From positions 62,001-126,000 of the forward strand of contig JAEXRP010000008.1 of NCBI GenBank assembly GCA_023440705.1: a stretch of 64,000 bases of DNA. Direction: 5' to 3'. Shown in pieces: positions 26,575-35,558 of this stretch (position 1 is its first letter; each line of letters begins with the position of its first letter). This DNA comes from Soonwooa sp023440705. GTDB taxonomy: Bacteria > Bacteroidota > Bacteroidia > Flavobacteriales > Weeksellaceae. The position numbers and the translations under genes were made by a program. The notes under the pieces were generated by a model, which saw only the letters and a list, made by a program, of their open reading frames with translations, did no database searches and was not told the DNA's origin.

Positions 26575-28104
26575 ATGCAAAACGGAATTATCATATTAGA
26601 CTTCGGTTCGCAATACAATCAACTTATTGGACGTCGTATTCGCGAGATGGAAGTTTATTCAGAAATCATCCCATTCAACACACCTTTAGAAGACATCTTA
26701 GCAAAACAACCAAAAGGAATCATCCTTTCAGGAGGACCGAGTTCTGTTAATGCAGAAGATGCAAATCTAGTAGAAAAAGCTTTGTTCGAGCAAGGCATTC
26801 CAGTTTTTGGAATTTGTTACGGTATGCAGTTAACAGCGCATCTTTTAGGTGGTAAAGTTGACAAAGGTCAAAAAGGAGAATACGGAAAAGCGAATTTAGA
26901 AATCGTAAAAGAGAATGCTTTGCTTAATGGCGTGTCTCAAAATTCTGTAGTTTGGATGAGTCACTTCGACGAAGTTTCTGCTTTACCAGAAGGTTTTGAA
27001 CTTAATGCTAAATCTGGCGTTATCGCAGGAATTTCAAATCCTGAAAAAAATATTTATGGTGTACAATTCCATCCAGAAGTTTCACACAGCGAAGAAGGAG
27101 GGAAGATGTTGGAGAATTTCGTTTTCAACATTTGTAAAGCTGACAAAAACTGGAAATTAACCAGTTATATTGATACAACTGTTGCTGCAATTAAAGAAAA
27201 AGTTGGTGACCAAAAAGTAATTCTTGGTTTATCAGGCGGTGTAGATTCTTCGGTTGCTGCGGTTTTAATCCAAAAAGCGATTGGCGATCAATTGACTTGT
27301 ATTTTTGTAGATACAGGACTTTTGAGAAAAGACGAAGCCAAAAAAGTAATGGAAAACTACGGCGAGCATTTTAATATGAACATCAAGTTGGTGGATGCTG
27401 CCGATCGTTTCCTTTCAAAATTGGCTGGTATTGACGATCCAGAACAAAAACGAAAAATCATCGGTAACGAGTTTATCGCCGTTTTCGATGAAGAATCTCA
27501 CAAAATTGAAGGTGCAAAATTCTTAGCGCAAGGTACAATCTATCCTGACGTTATCGAATCTCAGTCTGTGAAAGGACCTTCAGCGGTTATCAAATCGCAT
27601 CACAATGTTGGTGGACTTCCAGAAGATATGGACTTCGAATTGTTGGAGCCGCTTCGTGAACTTTTCAAAGACGAAGTTAGAAAAGTAGGCGAGGAGCTTG
27701 GTATTCCGCATCATTTGGTGTACCGTCATCCGTTTCCAGGTCCAGGTTTAGGAATCCGAGTTTTGGGCGCTGTGGATGCTGAGAAAGTTAGAATCTTGCA
27801 AGAAGCAGACGATATTTTTATTGAAGAACTTTACAAAAATGATCTTTACGAAAAAGTTTCTCAGGCTTTTGTTGTGTTGCTTCCAGTGAAATCTGTTGGT
27901 GTAATGGGAGACGAAAGAACTTACGAATACACGGCAGTTGTGCGTTCTGCTAACACCATCGACTTTATGACCGCAACGTGGAGTCGATTGCCGTACGAAT
28001 TTTTGGATACGGTGTCTAGCCGAATTATCAACGAAGTGCGCGGGATCAACCGTGTGGCTTACGATATCTCAAGTAAACCACCTGCAACCATCGAGTGGGA
28101 ATAA
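26575..28104 (+). CDS. guaA: GMP synthase (glutamine-hydrolysing)
   Basis: This 509-aa enzyme converts XMP to GMP. The N-terminal class I glutamine amidotransferase domain has the nucleophile C81 in FGICYGMQ and the histidine of QFHPEVSH. The ATP pyrophosphatase domain has the P-loop LSGGVDSS (about residues 219-226). The C-terminal dimerisation domain ends ...KPPATIEWE, as in most GuaA proteins. Length and motifs are standard. Confidence 0.98.
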   Translation: MQNGIIILDFGSQYNQLIGRRIREMEVYSEIIPFNTPLEDILAKQPKGIILSGGPSSVNAEDANLVEKALFEQGIPVFGICYGMQLTAHLLGGKVDKGQKGEYGKANLEIVKENALLNGVSQNSVVWMSHFDEVSALPEGFELNAKSGVIAGISNPEKNIYGVQFHPEVSHSEEGGKMLENFVFNICKADKNWKLTSYIDTTVAAIKEKVGDQKVILGLSGGVDSSVAAVLIQKAIGDQLTCIFVDTGLLRKDEAKKVMENYGEHFNMNIKLVDAADRFLSKLAGIDDPEQKRKIIGNEFIAVFDEESHKIEGAKFLAQGTIYPDVIESQSVKGPSAVIKSHHNVGGLPEDMDFELLEPLRELFKDEVRKVGEELGIPHHLVYRHPFPGPGLGIRVLGAVDAEKVRILQEADDIFIEELYKNDLYEKVSQAFVVLLPVKSVGVMGDERTYEYTAVVRSANTIDFMTATWSRLPYEFLDTVSSRIINEVRGINRVAYDISSKPPATIEWE

Positions 28105-28116
28105 AAAAACATGATA

Positions 28117-28148
28117 AAACTCTTAGATTTTTTCTAAGAGTTTTTTTG
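28117..28148 (+). terminator. Terminator of guaA
   Basis: AAACTCTTAG pairs with CTAAGAGTTT, followed by a run of T residues. Confidence 0.85.
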
Positions 28149-28216
28149 TTATTGTATAATTTTTGCAAGACCTCAAAGATTTTCAAAAAACTAAACCTAG
28201 GCATCTTATTTATGTC

Positions 28217-28224
28217 TAATTTTG
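28217..28224 (+). promoter_or_regulatory. Promoter -7 box for the TerC gene
   Basis: TAATTTTG matches TAnnTTTG 40 bp before the start codon. Confidence 0.35.
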
Positions 28225-28264
28225 TAAACTTAAAATATAGCTAAAAATAAATTTCTTTAAAACA

Positions 28265-29302
28265 ATGCATCATCCACACCAAAGCATAATGGAATTGCAT
28301 CCCGGATTGATCTGGGGATTTGCAGTGGTCGTACTTATTATGCTATTGCTCGATTTGGGCATCTTTAACAAAAAAGCGCATGTTGTGTCTTCCAAAGAAG
28401 CAACGACGTGGTCCATCGTTTGGATTTCCCTAGCGATGATATTTTCAGGCGTTGTCTATTGGGTTTTCAACCAAGATGCAGGCGGTCACAAACTCGCCAT
28501 CGAAAAATTTACAGAATTCCAAGCGGCGTATTGGATAGAGAAAGCCTTGTCTGTTGATAATTTGTTCGTATTTATCATGGTTTTCAACTTCTTTAGAGTT
28601 CCGAAACATCTTCATCATAAAGTTTTATTTTGGGGAATTATTGGCGCTTTAGCCTTCCGTGCGATATTTATTTTTGCAGGCGTTGAGATCATTAATATGA
28701 CGTATTTGCCAGAGTTTGAACTGTTTGGTCACATGGTGAAGATAAATGCTGTTATGACTATTTTCGGATTTTTCTTGGTGTATTCTGGGATTAAATCTTG
28801 GGGCGGACATAATCACGACGACGATTCTGCGGAAGATTTTGCGGATAATGCTGGTGCACGATTGGTCAAAAAATTCTATAAAGTTTCTAAAACTTATGAT
28901 GGCGACAAATTTTTCACCATCGAAAATGGTATTAAAATGGCGACACCTTTGTTAGTTGTGGTTGCAGTTATCGAGTTCACAGATGTCATTTTTGCGGTGG
29001 ATTCTATCCCAGCGATTTTTGCAATTTCGGATGATCCATTTATCCTTTATACTTCTAATATTTTTGCAATTTTGGGACTTCGTTCGTTGTATTTTTTACT
29101 AGCGAATTTCATCTATATGTTCAGCAAATTGTCTTATGGTTTAGCAATTATTTTAGCCTTTATCGGTGTTAAAATGATTATTGCACCTTGGCTTCATATT
29201 CCATCGCCTGTCTCTTTAGGAATTGTTGGTGGTATATTGGTGATTGCTGTTGGTTTATCATTATTATTTCCAGAGAAACCAAAAGTAGAAGAACATCATT
29301 AA
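28265..29302 (+). CDS. TerC family integral membrane protein
   Basis: This 345-aa protein has about eight membrane helices. It has the TerC/Alx hallmarks: EKALSVDNLFVFIMVFNFF and the second acidic motif VVAVIEFTDVIFAVDSIPAIFA. Proteins of this family are linked to Mn2+ export and to metal loading of exported enzymes. Despite the name, no other tellurite-resistance (ter) genes are nearby. It is a single gene with a bidirectional terminator behind it. Confidence 0.92.
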   Translation: MHHPHQSIMELHPGLIWGFAVVVLIMLLLDLGIFNKKAHVVSSKEATTWSIVWISLAMIFSGVVYWVFNQDAGGHKLAIEKFTEFQAAYWIEKALSVDNLFVFIMVFNFFRVPKHLHHKVLFWGIIGALAFRAIFIFAGVEIINMTYLPEFELFGHMVKINAVMTIFGFFLVYSGIKSWGGHNHDDDSAEDFADNAGARLVKKFYKVSKTYDGDKFFTIENGIKMATPLLVVVAVIEFTDVIFAVDSIPAIFAISDDPFILYTSNIFAILGLRSLYFLLANFIYMFSKLSYGLAIILAFIGVKMIIAPWLHIPSPVSLGIVGGILVIAVGLSLLFPEKPKVEEHH

Positions 29303-29316
29303 TTTGATTTAAACAT

Positions 29317-29355
29317 AAAAAAATCCGACTCAGTTATCTGAGTCGGATTTTTATT
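29317..29355. terminator. Bidirectional terminator between TerC and GLPGLI genes
   Basis: AATCCGACTCAG pairs with CTGAGTCGGATT with a 4-nt loop. T tracts on both strands serve the two convergent genes. Confidence 0.9.
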
Positions 29356-30180
29356 TTATGGATATTTAATCGCAGCAGCTAAATCTACAGGATTATTTTG
29401 ACGTTTTATCCGTTCCTGAACTTCTTTGGCGTATTGATCCAGCTGAGCGATTGTATTAATAACGCGGCCTTCACTAGGGCTTATGCTCCAAGTCCCAGCA
29501 CTCATACTTCTATAATCTGCGTAAGGATTTTTGTAGTCATTCAATTTTAATTCTTCATATTTTTTTCGAGTAATTGCAATTGGTTTTGTGCCGAAATGGG
29601 TTTCGATAATATTGGAAGTATCGTAAGTTTTATCCAATTTTTTAACTTCTATAAGTTCGTAAGTGAAATTATCTTTTTTGTCTTTAACTTCATAGATTAA
29701 ACCAGGAAGTCCACGGAACTTGTAAGGTCCTTCCATAAGCGGGATGTCTGGGATAAACCAAGCCTCCCATTGACGTCCAATAAAGTTGCTTGTGGCTTTT
29801 TGAAGTTTATAAGTGTTTTCGGTTTTAGTATCTTTTTCAATGGTCCAACTTATAGGATTTGATGATGGATAACTGTAATAGTTTTGAAAAATAACCTCGT
29901 AGTTGGTGTAATCATCGGCGTTCCTTTTATGCTGTACAATTTGTTTCATTGGCAAATCGTAAAACATACGTGTATTGACATCTAGAATTTTGTTGCCATC
30001 TATAAGACTTTTTAAAATGAATTTGGTTTGATCTTTTTCGACTTGTAAAACAAAATTTTTGTTAATGTAATTGGTTGACAAAGAGTCTTCTCGATACCTT
30101 AAATTATAAGTGATTTGATAATCTTGAGAAAAGAAAAGTTGTACGAATAAAGTTGAGGCAACGAGAATAATTTTCTTCAT
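29356..30180 (-). CDS. GLPGLI family protein
   Basis: This 274-aa protein has a signal peptide (about 1-18, ending FFSQ) and the motif that names the family, FRGLPGLIYEV (about residues 154-164). A WFIPDIPLMEGPYKF segment comes just before it. GLPGLI proteins are abundant in Flavobacteriia and of unknown function, probably periplasmic or outer-membrane-associated. The first copy of a duplicated terminator lies just upstream, separating it from the T9SS phosphatase gene. Confidence 0.88.
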   Translation of the reverse strand: MKKIILVASTLFVQLFFSQDYQITYNLRYREDSLSTNYINKNFVLQVEKDQTKFILKSLIDGNKILDVNTRMFYDLPMKQIVQHKRNADDYTNYEVIFQNYYSYPSSNPISWTIEKDTKTENTYKLQKATSNFIGRQWEAWFIPDIPLMEGPYKFRGLPGLIYEVKDKKDNFTYELIEVKKLDKTYDTSNIIETHFGTKPIAITRKKYEELKLNDYKNPYADYRSMSAGTWSISPSEGRVINTIAQLDQYAKEVQERIKRQNNPVDLAAAIKYP

Positions 30181-30209
30181 AGTTTTTATTTTAATTAAAT
30201 ATATAAAAA

Positions 30210-30247
30210 AAACCGATTAACAAATTAATGTCAATCGGTTTTAATAT
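30210..30247. repeat. 38-bp duplicated terminator, copy 1
   Basis: An AACCGATT/AATCGGTT hairpin differs from the copy at 32366-32403 by a single base over 38 bp. It can terminate the phosphatase transcript on the minus strand. Confidence 0.8.
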
Positions 30248-30343
30248 CAACTATATTAGAAATAAGTGTTTTTAATCTGTATTGAATATTGATGTAATGC
30301 AATTTATTTGCTAAAGAACTGTGTTTTTGTCACACTTTTAGAG

Positions 30344-32224
30344 TTATTCTTTTATTACTTTTTTAATAATTTCTTTAGCATTTTCGGTTTTTATTTTTAA
30401 GAAATAGATTCCTTTTTCGATAGATTTTAAGTTTATTAACAAATCATTTTTAGGCTGTTCATTACTATTAATAATTCTTGATCCCAAAGTGTTGAATATT
30501 TCAGCCGATGTAATTTTGGCATCAGATGATTTAACATTTAAATAATCCTTCGTTGGATTCGGAAATATTGAAATAGAACTTTTGTTTGCAATATTATTTG
30601 TTTCAAGTGTACTTTTACAATCTGCGAAAAGATTGGTGTACGATACATTATCATTTTGAGAAACGAATGATTTGTAACAAGTATTTTCGTAAGAAAGCGC
30701 TTCAATTTTATTACTTGCAATATTTGTTTTGTGATCAATATCCATTGCTATAATTTTCCCGTTATAAAGTGTGGTTACTTTTGGAAATACTGTATGTCCT
30801 AAAATTAATTTTTGAGTACCTACTTTATTTAATATTTCGTCAACTTCTTCTTGGGTTAATTCTTGATTTGTAATCCCTCGGTACCAGAAAAGTCCTGTTG
30901 CTGTCCCACCAGTAACCGTTGCACAGTCTCCTGTACAAGATTCTCCCTTCATTTTTTTTCTACCAAATTCATTCATAATATCATATGATAAATTTAGGTT
31001 AGCTACTGTTGGGCTGATCCCGCCATGGGTTAACGTATAATTGCCAATTCTTTCAATGATGTTTTTAGATTGAAACCAACGACCAAATTCGGACATATTT
31101 GAAAAATATTCTTGCATATTTCGTCCTGCGTAATTTGCGTTTTCCACATACTTTTGATTAACGTATCTAAAATCGTTTGTTAAATTCATGACTTCGTGAT
31201 TTCCAATAATGTAGTGTACCTTACCACCTGCATTGTTAGCTTCTTGCTCCAATTTATAAATTAACCACAATGTTTCTGTTACATATGGACCACGATCCAA
31301 CATATCGCCATTTAAAAATAGATGACCGTCTCCAAAAATCCAATGAAAATCTTCGGACATAACCTTAGCGTTGATTAACATTTTTTTGAATGCTAAAAAC
31401 TGACCTTCAATATCTGAAGTTATAAAAACTTTGGGAGAAGCATTATAAGTCGATGCATTAGCTAGATGTTGTTTTTTTAAGTTAACGTCAAATGTCTTAC
31501 TAGACGTAGGATCTTGGATTGTAAGTGTAACATTAGCATCAGCATCATAGGTTTTTGTTTCTAATCCTGCATCTGTAATAGTCTCAACAATAATTTTATT
31601 ATCTTCATAAAAAACATTTGGTCCATCTTTGTGGAAAGGGAGTTGAGCTGTATTAGTCTTTGATACTGTACAGTCAAAAGACACATCCGAACTAGATGTT
31701 TTTTGATTGTGGACTTCTATTGCAATTGTATTTTCTCCATTTACAAATGCTGATGTCGGAATTTCATAAGTAAAGAATGAATTTTCTTGGTCATTCGGGA
31801 TGAAATTAGTGGTTCCTGTGTTGTAATATATTGTGCCAGTTTGTGGTAGAAGAGAAGATTTCATAACTTCTACATTGTTTATGTACAATACTGCCGCATC
31901 ATCATGTACAATATGGAAAAATATTTTTTCTGGAAGCTTTGAAATATCAGCGACATTAACTTTTTTTCGGAAATAATAAGTAATATAACCTGATTTTAAA
32001 ATTGTATCTTCATCACCATCTCCGAAGCCAAAATGTCCACTTCCGACTTTCCAAGACGAGTCACTGTAATTTACATTTCGCCATGTTGTACCTTGGTCCG
32101 TACCATTATCCAAATATTTCCATTCGGCACCTTTTTGAAAGAATAATGTATTGCTTGTTTGGGAGGAATAATTAGCAAATATTCCTAAAAATGCTAGAAT
32201 TAATAATTGTAAAGTAATTTTCAT
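30344..32224 (-). CDS. T9SS-secreted metallophosphoesterase
   Basis: This 626-aa protein has a signal peptide (about 1-22), an N-terminal beta-sandwich module (about 30-170, GAEWKYLDNG...DAAVLYINNVEV), and a calcineurin-like phosphoesterase domain. The phosphoesterase motifs are SDIEG, GDMLDRG and GNHEV, with a later GHT. A C-terminal type IX sorting domain (about 550-626) begins SISIFPNPTKDYLNV and ends IIKKVIKE. The enzyme should be exported and anchored at the cell surface, where it could release phosphate. The whole gene is flanked by near-identical copies of a 38-bp terminator, which may mark an insertion. Confidence 0.88.
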   Translation of the reverse strand: MKITLQLLILAFLGIFANYSSQTSNTLFFQKGAEWKYLDNGTDQGTTWRNVNYSDSSWKVGSGHFGFGDGDEDTILKSGYITYYFRKKVNVADISKLPEKIFFHIVHDDAAVLYINNVEVMKSSLLPQTGTIYYNTGTTNFIPNDQENSFFTYEIPTSAFVNGENTIAIEVHNQKTSSSDVSFDCTVSKTNTAQLPFHKDGPNVFYEDNKIIVETITDAGLETKTYDADANVTLTIQDPTSSKTFDVNLKKQHLANASTYNASPKVFITSDIEGQFLAFKKMLINAKVMSEDFHWIFGDGHLFLNGDMLDRGPYVTETLWLIYKLEQEANNAGGKVHYIIGNHEVMNLTNDFRYVNQKYVENANYAGRNMQEYFSNMSEFGRWFQSKNIIERIGNYTLTHGGISPTVANLNLSYDIMNEFGRKKMKGESCTGDCATVTGGTATGLFWYRGITNQELTQEEVDEILNKVGTQKLILGHTVFPKVTTLYNGKIIAMDIDHKTNIASNKIEALSYENTCYKSFVSQNDNVSYTNLFADCKSTLETNNIANKSSISIFPNPTKDYLNVKSSDAKITSAEIFNTLGSRIINSNEQPKNDLLINLKSIEKGIYFLKIKTENAKEIIKKVIKE

Positions 32225-32365
32225 TGTTTATTTTTTATAAGGCACGAAAGTATAAAAAATAAAAAACAAAAATATTAATTAGTTGTTAAATAATGGTTGA
32301 TTTTTTTAACGAAAATATAATTATTGATTTAAATATTATTTGTTTTTTTGAAATTTTAAATAAAG

Positions 32366-32403
32366 AAACCGATTAACAAATCAATGTCAATCGGTTTTAA
32401 TAT
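32366..32403. repeat. 38-bp duplicated terminator, copy 2
   Basis: This is the near-identical partner of 30210-30247 and lies 18 bp behind the gcvT stop codon, where it acts as gcvT terminator on the minus strand. Confidence 0.8.
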
Positions 32404-32420
32404 TTTTAAAAAACTATTTC

Positions 32421-33500
32421 TTATACGAAAGGCGTTTTCACAACTTTAGCAGGAATGTTTTTGTTTCTAACTTGGATGAAAATCTCCGTACCAACTTTGT
32501 TGTGCGATTTGTCAACATAAGCCAGACCAATTCCGATTTTCTTCATTGGTGATTGTGTCCCAGAAGTTACTTTTCCGATAACATTACCTTCTGCGTCAAC
32601 GACAGGATAATCGTGTCTTGGGACACCTTTGTCAGTTAATTCGAAACCAACTAATTTTCTAGTAACTCCTTCTTCTTTTTGTTTTGCGAAGATTTCTTTT
32701 GATACAAAATCTTTATCAAATTTAGTAATCCAACCAAGACCAGCTTCTAGCGGAGAAGTAGTATCGTCGATGTCATTTCCGTAAAGACAGAAACCTTTTT
32801 CTAGTCTCAAAGTATCTCTAGAAGCCAATCCACAAGGTACAATTCCGAATGCTTCACCAGCTTCGATAACGGCATTCCAAAGTGTTTCGGCATTTTCATT
32901 TTTAAAATAAATTTCGAAACCTCCAGATCCGGTGTAACCTGTGTTAGAAATAATCACATCGCTAACACCCGCAACCGTACCAACAGTAAAGTGATAATAA
33001 GGAATCTCAGAAAGATTAACCTCTGTCAATTTTTGTAAAGTTTCAACAGCTTTTGGACCTTGGATAGCCAACAACGACATATCGTCAGAAGCGTTAGTCA
33101 TCGTCGCACCAATCTCCGCATTGTATTTAGAAATATGATTCCAGTCTTTATCGATGTTAGAAGCATTAACCACAACGAAGTACTTTTCGTCATTCATTTT
33201 GTAGATAATAAGGTCGTCAACAATACCGCCAGTTTCGTTAGGAAGGCAAGTATATTGTGCTTTTCCGTCTTCTAAAGTATCAAGATTGTTGGTTGTAACC
33301 TTTTGTAAAAGTGCTTTCGCCTGAGGACCTTCTACAAAAAATTGTCCCATGTGTGACACATCAAAAAGTCCCACTTTCTCGCGCACCGCGAAGTGTTCTT
33401 CTGTAACGCCAGAATATTGTACAGGCATATCAAATCCTGCGAACGGAACCATCTTTGCACCCAAAGCTACATGCTTGTCGTATAATGCTGTTTTTTTCAT
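32421..33500 (-). CDS. gcvT: Aminomethyltransferase (glycine cleavage T protein)
   Basis: This 359-aa protein transfers the methylene group from the GcvH-bound intermediate to tetrahydrofolate. It has the T-protein N-terminus (LYDKHVALGAKMVPFAGFDMPVQY), the folate-site word VGLFDVSHMGQ, and the central GYTGSGGFEIYF. Other gcv genes are not in the window, so the system is scattered, as is common in Bacteroidetes. A TAGCTTTG -7 box lies at 33537-33544 on the minus strand. Confidence 0.97.
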   Translation of the reverse strand: MKKTALYDKHVALGAKMVPFAGFDMPVQYSGVTEEHFAVREKVGLFDVSHMGQFFVEGPQAKALLQKVTTNNLDTLEDGKAQYTCLPNETGGIVDDLIIYKMNDEKYFVVVNASNIDKDWNHISKYNAEIGATMTNASDDMSLLAIQGPKAVETLQKLTEVNLSEIPYYHFTVGTVAGVSDVIISNTGYTGSGGFEIYFKNENAETLWNAVIEAGEAFGIVPCGLASRDTLRLEKGFCLYGNDIDDTTSPLEAGLGWITKFDKDFVSKEIFAKQKEEGVTRKLVGFELTDKGVPRHDYPVVDAEGNVIGKVTSGTQSPMKKIGIGLAYVDKSHNKVGTEIFIQVRNKNIPAKVVKTPFV

Positions 33501-33536
33501 TTTTAAGTTCTAAAATTCGTGATACGCAAAGCTAAT

Positions 33537-33544
33537 GATTTGTA
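33537..33544 (-). promoter_or_regulatory. Promoter -7 box for gcvT
   Basis: The minus strand reads TAGCTTTG, matching TAnnTTTG, about 37 bp before the start codon. Confidence 0.4.
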
Positions 33545-33638
33545 TGCTGAAAATAAAGTTTTTCTAAGATTTAAAAGTTGTTTACGGAAAGTTTCGTTAA
33601 TTCTGATTCCAAATCAATTTCAAAAAGAAGTAAAAAAA

Positions 33639-34199
33639 TTAAATACTACTTCGGATTCTGCTCAAAGTTTCTGGTGAAATGCCAAGGTAAGTTGCGATGG
33701 TCCCAAGTGGTGCACGAAGAATAATATCTTTATGGTCTTGCATTAGATCCTCATATTTTTCCTTCGCTGTCATATATTGCAAAGAAGTCATTCTGTTGGA
33801 CATTTGCACCATGAGATTCCCGAGAATATAACGACTAAAATTAGCCGCAGGCAAAGACTCTTTACATAACATTTCGAGTTTTTCGTAATCACAATACACA
33901 ATACTCGAATTTTCTAAAGCCTCAATATTAAAACGTGTTGGCTGCTCTTGGAAAAGCGTATCGATATTGGCAACAAGCTTTCCTTCGGGATAAAAATTAG
34001 TGGTAATATCTTTTCCGTTTTCTAAATAAAAAGCACGTAATAAACCATTTTCAATAAAATAAATATTACGATTGTAACTTCCATTTCGGCTAATAACATC
34101 GCCTTTTTTCACTTCTAAACTTCTAATATTATCTATGATAAAATCCTGAATTTCGGTATCGTTAGGGAAAAACTGAGATATTATTTTTTGGAATATCAT
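33639..34199 (-). CDS. Crp/Fnr family regulator
   Basis: This 186-aa protein has a cyclic-nucleotide-binding-type beta-barrel (about 25-115, with GDVISRNGSYNRNIYFIENGLLRAFY). Its C-terminal helix-turn-helix is short (APLGTIATYLGISPETLSRIRS). No cysteines of the FNR iron-sulfur type are seen at the N-terminus. Flavobacterial proteins of this length often act as single-gene stress regulators. It lies downstream of the efflux operon but is separated from it by a terminator. Confidence 0.88.
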   Translation of the reverse strand: MIFQKIISQFFPNDTEIQDFIIDNIRSLEVKKGDVISRNGSYNRNIYFIENGLLRAFYLENGKDITTNFYPEGKLVANIDTLFQEQPTRFNIEALENSSIVYCDYEKLEMLCKESLPAANFSRYILGNLMVQMSNRMTSLQYMTAKEKYEDLMQDHKDIILRAPLGTIATYLGISPETLSRIRSSI

Positions 34200-34281
34200 G
34201 GCGTTTAGTTTTAAAAAATGGAGAATCTGTTATTTACTCAATTGGAATCGGTTTTAAAAATACACTTTTTTAATGATTCAA

Positions 34282-34321
34282 AAAAAATAAGGCCTTCCCG
34301 AACTAACGGAAAAGCCTTATC
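34282..34321 (-). terminator. Terminator of the efflux operon
   Basis: On the minus strand ATAAGGCTTTTCCG pairs with CGGAAGGCCTTAT and is followed by a TTTTTTT tail, behind the permease stop codon. Confidence 0.75.
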
Positions 34322-34354
34322 AACAAACACAAAAATGAAAAACTGCCTAGACAG

Positions 34355-35548
34355 TTAATCTATTTTCTCTTCAATAACCTCTTTAGGTTTATCTTTTTTA
34401 AAAATGATTTTTAATTTAATTTTTAATGCTACCCAACCCAGCACAAAATAAACGGCTGCCAGCGTAAACAGATGCCAGAAATATTTGTCTGTTAAATAAT
34501 CCGAACCATGTTGTATTACCATAATCTTCAACGCTTCTAGATATGGCGTTAACGGAATAATGTCTGTTAATGCACGTATTGCAGTTGGCATCGCATAAGT
34601 CGGCCATGTAAAACCACTGATGATGAATGCTGGTGATGCAATAACCATCAAAATTTGTGTTGCTTTTAACGCATCAGGAAGAATAATACTGAACAATACA
34701 CCCAAATTGGTTGATGCTAAAACAAAGAAACTTGTCACCCACAAAAAGTTCATCACATTGTCTGGTGCAGGCACTTTGAAGTAAATACTTAATACGTAAA
34801 ACATCAAAATATTAAATACTGAAAATACCCAAATCGGAAGACATTTAATCGCCATTATTAAGGCTGCATATTTTTCTTTACCTGCAAAATCTCTTTTAAA
34901 ACTGTCTCTTTTAAACTCTTCTGAAAAAGTTACCGCCATCGCCAACAGAATAACTTGTTGTAAAACAACTGCCATTAAAGCGGGCCACATGAAAATTAAA
35001 TAATTACTCGTTGTATTAAAAAGCGTGATGTAATTGGCTTTGAAAGGTTCATACTGCGAACTCGCTTCAGTGGCAGAAAGACCTTTCTTTTGTAGAGCTT
35101 TCATCTCAGCGCCAGCAGAAAAACTTCCTAAAGTAACTTGTATTGCTTTACTCGCAAAATTGGCGGTTAAGACATTGGAAGTGTTTACAAAAACATTAAT
35201 TTCTGGATACTTTTTTTGCAACATCATGGCTTCAAAACGTTCAGGAATAATAACCACAGCCGCAGCATCTTTTTTAATAACTTCATCTTTTAAATCCAAA
35301 GGTTGTTCAAGATAATTTAGAACTTTGATAGAAGAGTTATCGTCAAGCATATCAACAACCTGCTGTGACAGAGGCGTTTTGTCCTGATTAACGACAATGA
35401 CTGGGATGTCGGTTACTTTTCCTTGTTGGTAGGTAAAGCCCATTAATAAAGCATATACCAAAGGTGCCAAGAAGAAAACAGATCGTAACGTACTATTTGA
35501 TAGAAAGAGTTTGAATTCTCTCTTTATTAAAAATAATATTTGTTTCAT
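34355..35548 (-). CDS. ABC-2 type permease of an efflux operon
   Basis: This is a membrane subunit of about 397 aa with an N-terminal helix, a large periplasmic domain (about 45-180) and five C-terminal helices, as in YhhJ/YbhR-type ABC-2 exporters. I chose the ATG at 35548, ten codons into the open frame, because it starts MKQILFLIKREFKLF, the usual N-terminus, and clears the preceding gene. It is the third gene of the tolC-hlyD-permease operon. No ATP-binding subunit is encoded in the operon or anywhere in the window. Confidence 0.85.
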   Translation of the reverse strand: MKQILFLIKREFKLFLSNSTLRSVFFLAPLVYALLMGFTYQQGKVTDIPVIVVNQDKTPLSQQVVDMLDDNSSIKVLNYLEQPLDLKDEVIKKDAAAVVIIPERFEAMMLQKKYPEINVFVNTSNVLTANFASKAIQVTLGSFSAGAEMKALQKKGLSATEASSQYEPFKANYITLFNTTSNYLIFMWPALMAVVLQQVILLAMAVTFSEEFKRDSFKRDFAGKEKYAALIMAIKCLPIWVFSVFNILMFYVLSIYFKVPAPDNVMNFLWVTSFFVLASTNLGVLFSIILPDALKATQILMVIASPAFIISGFTWPTYAMPTAIRALTDIIPLTPYLEALKIMVIQHGSDYLTDKYFWHLFTLAAVYFVLGWVALKIKLKIIFKKDKPKEVIEEKID

Positions 35549-35558
35549 CGCCTTGTTT

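Noticed and set aside
28265..29302. Tellurite-resistance gene cluster
   Set aside because: TerC is alone; no terA, terB, terD or terZ is present. The family is more probably involved in manganese handling.
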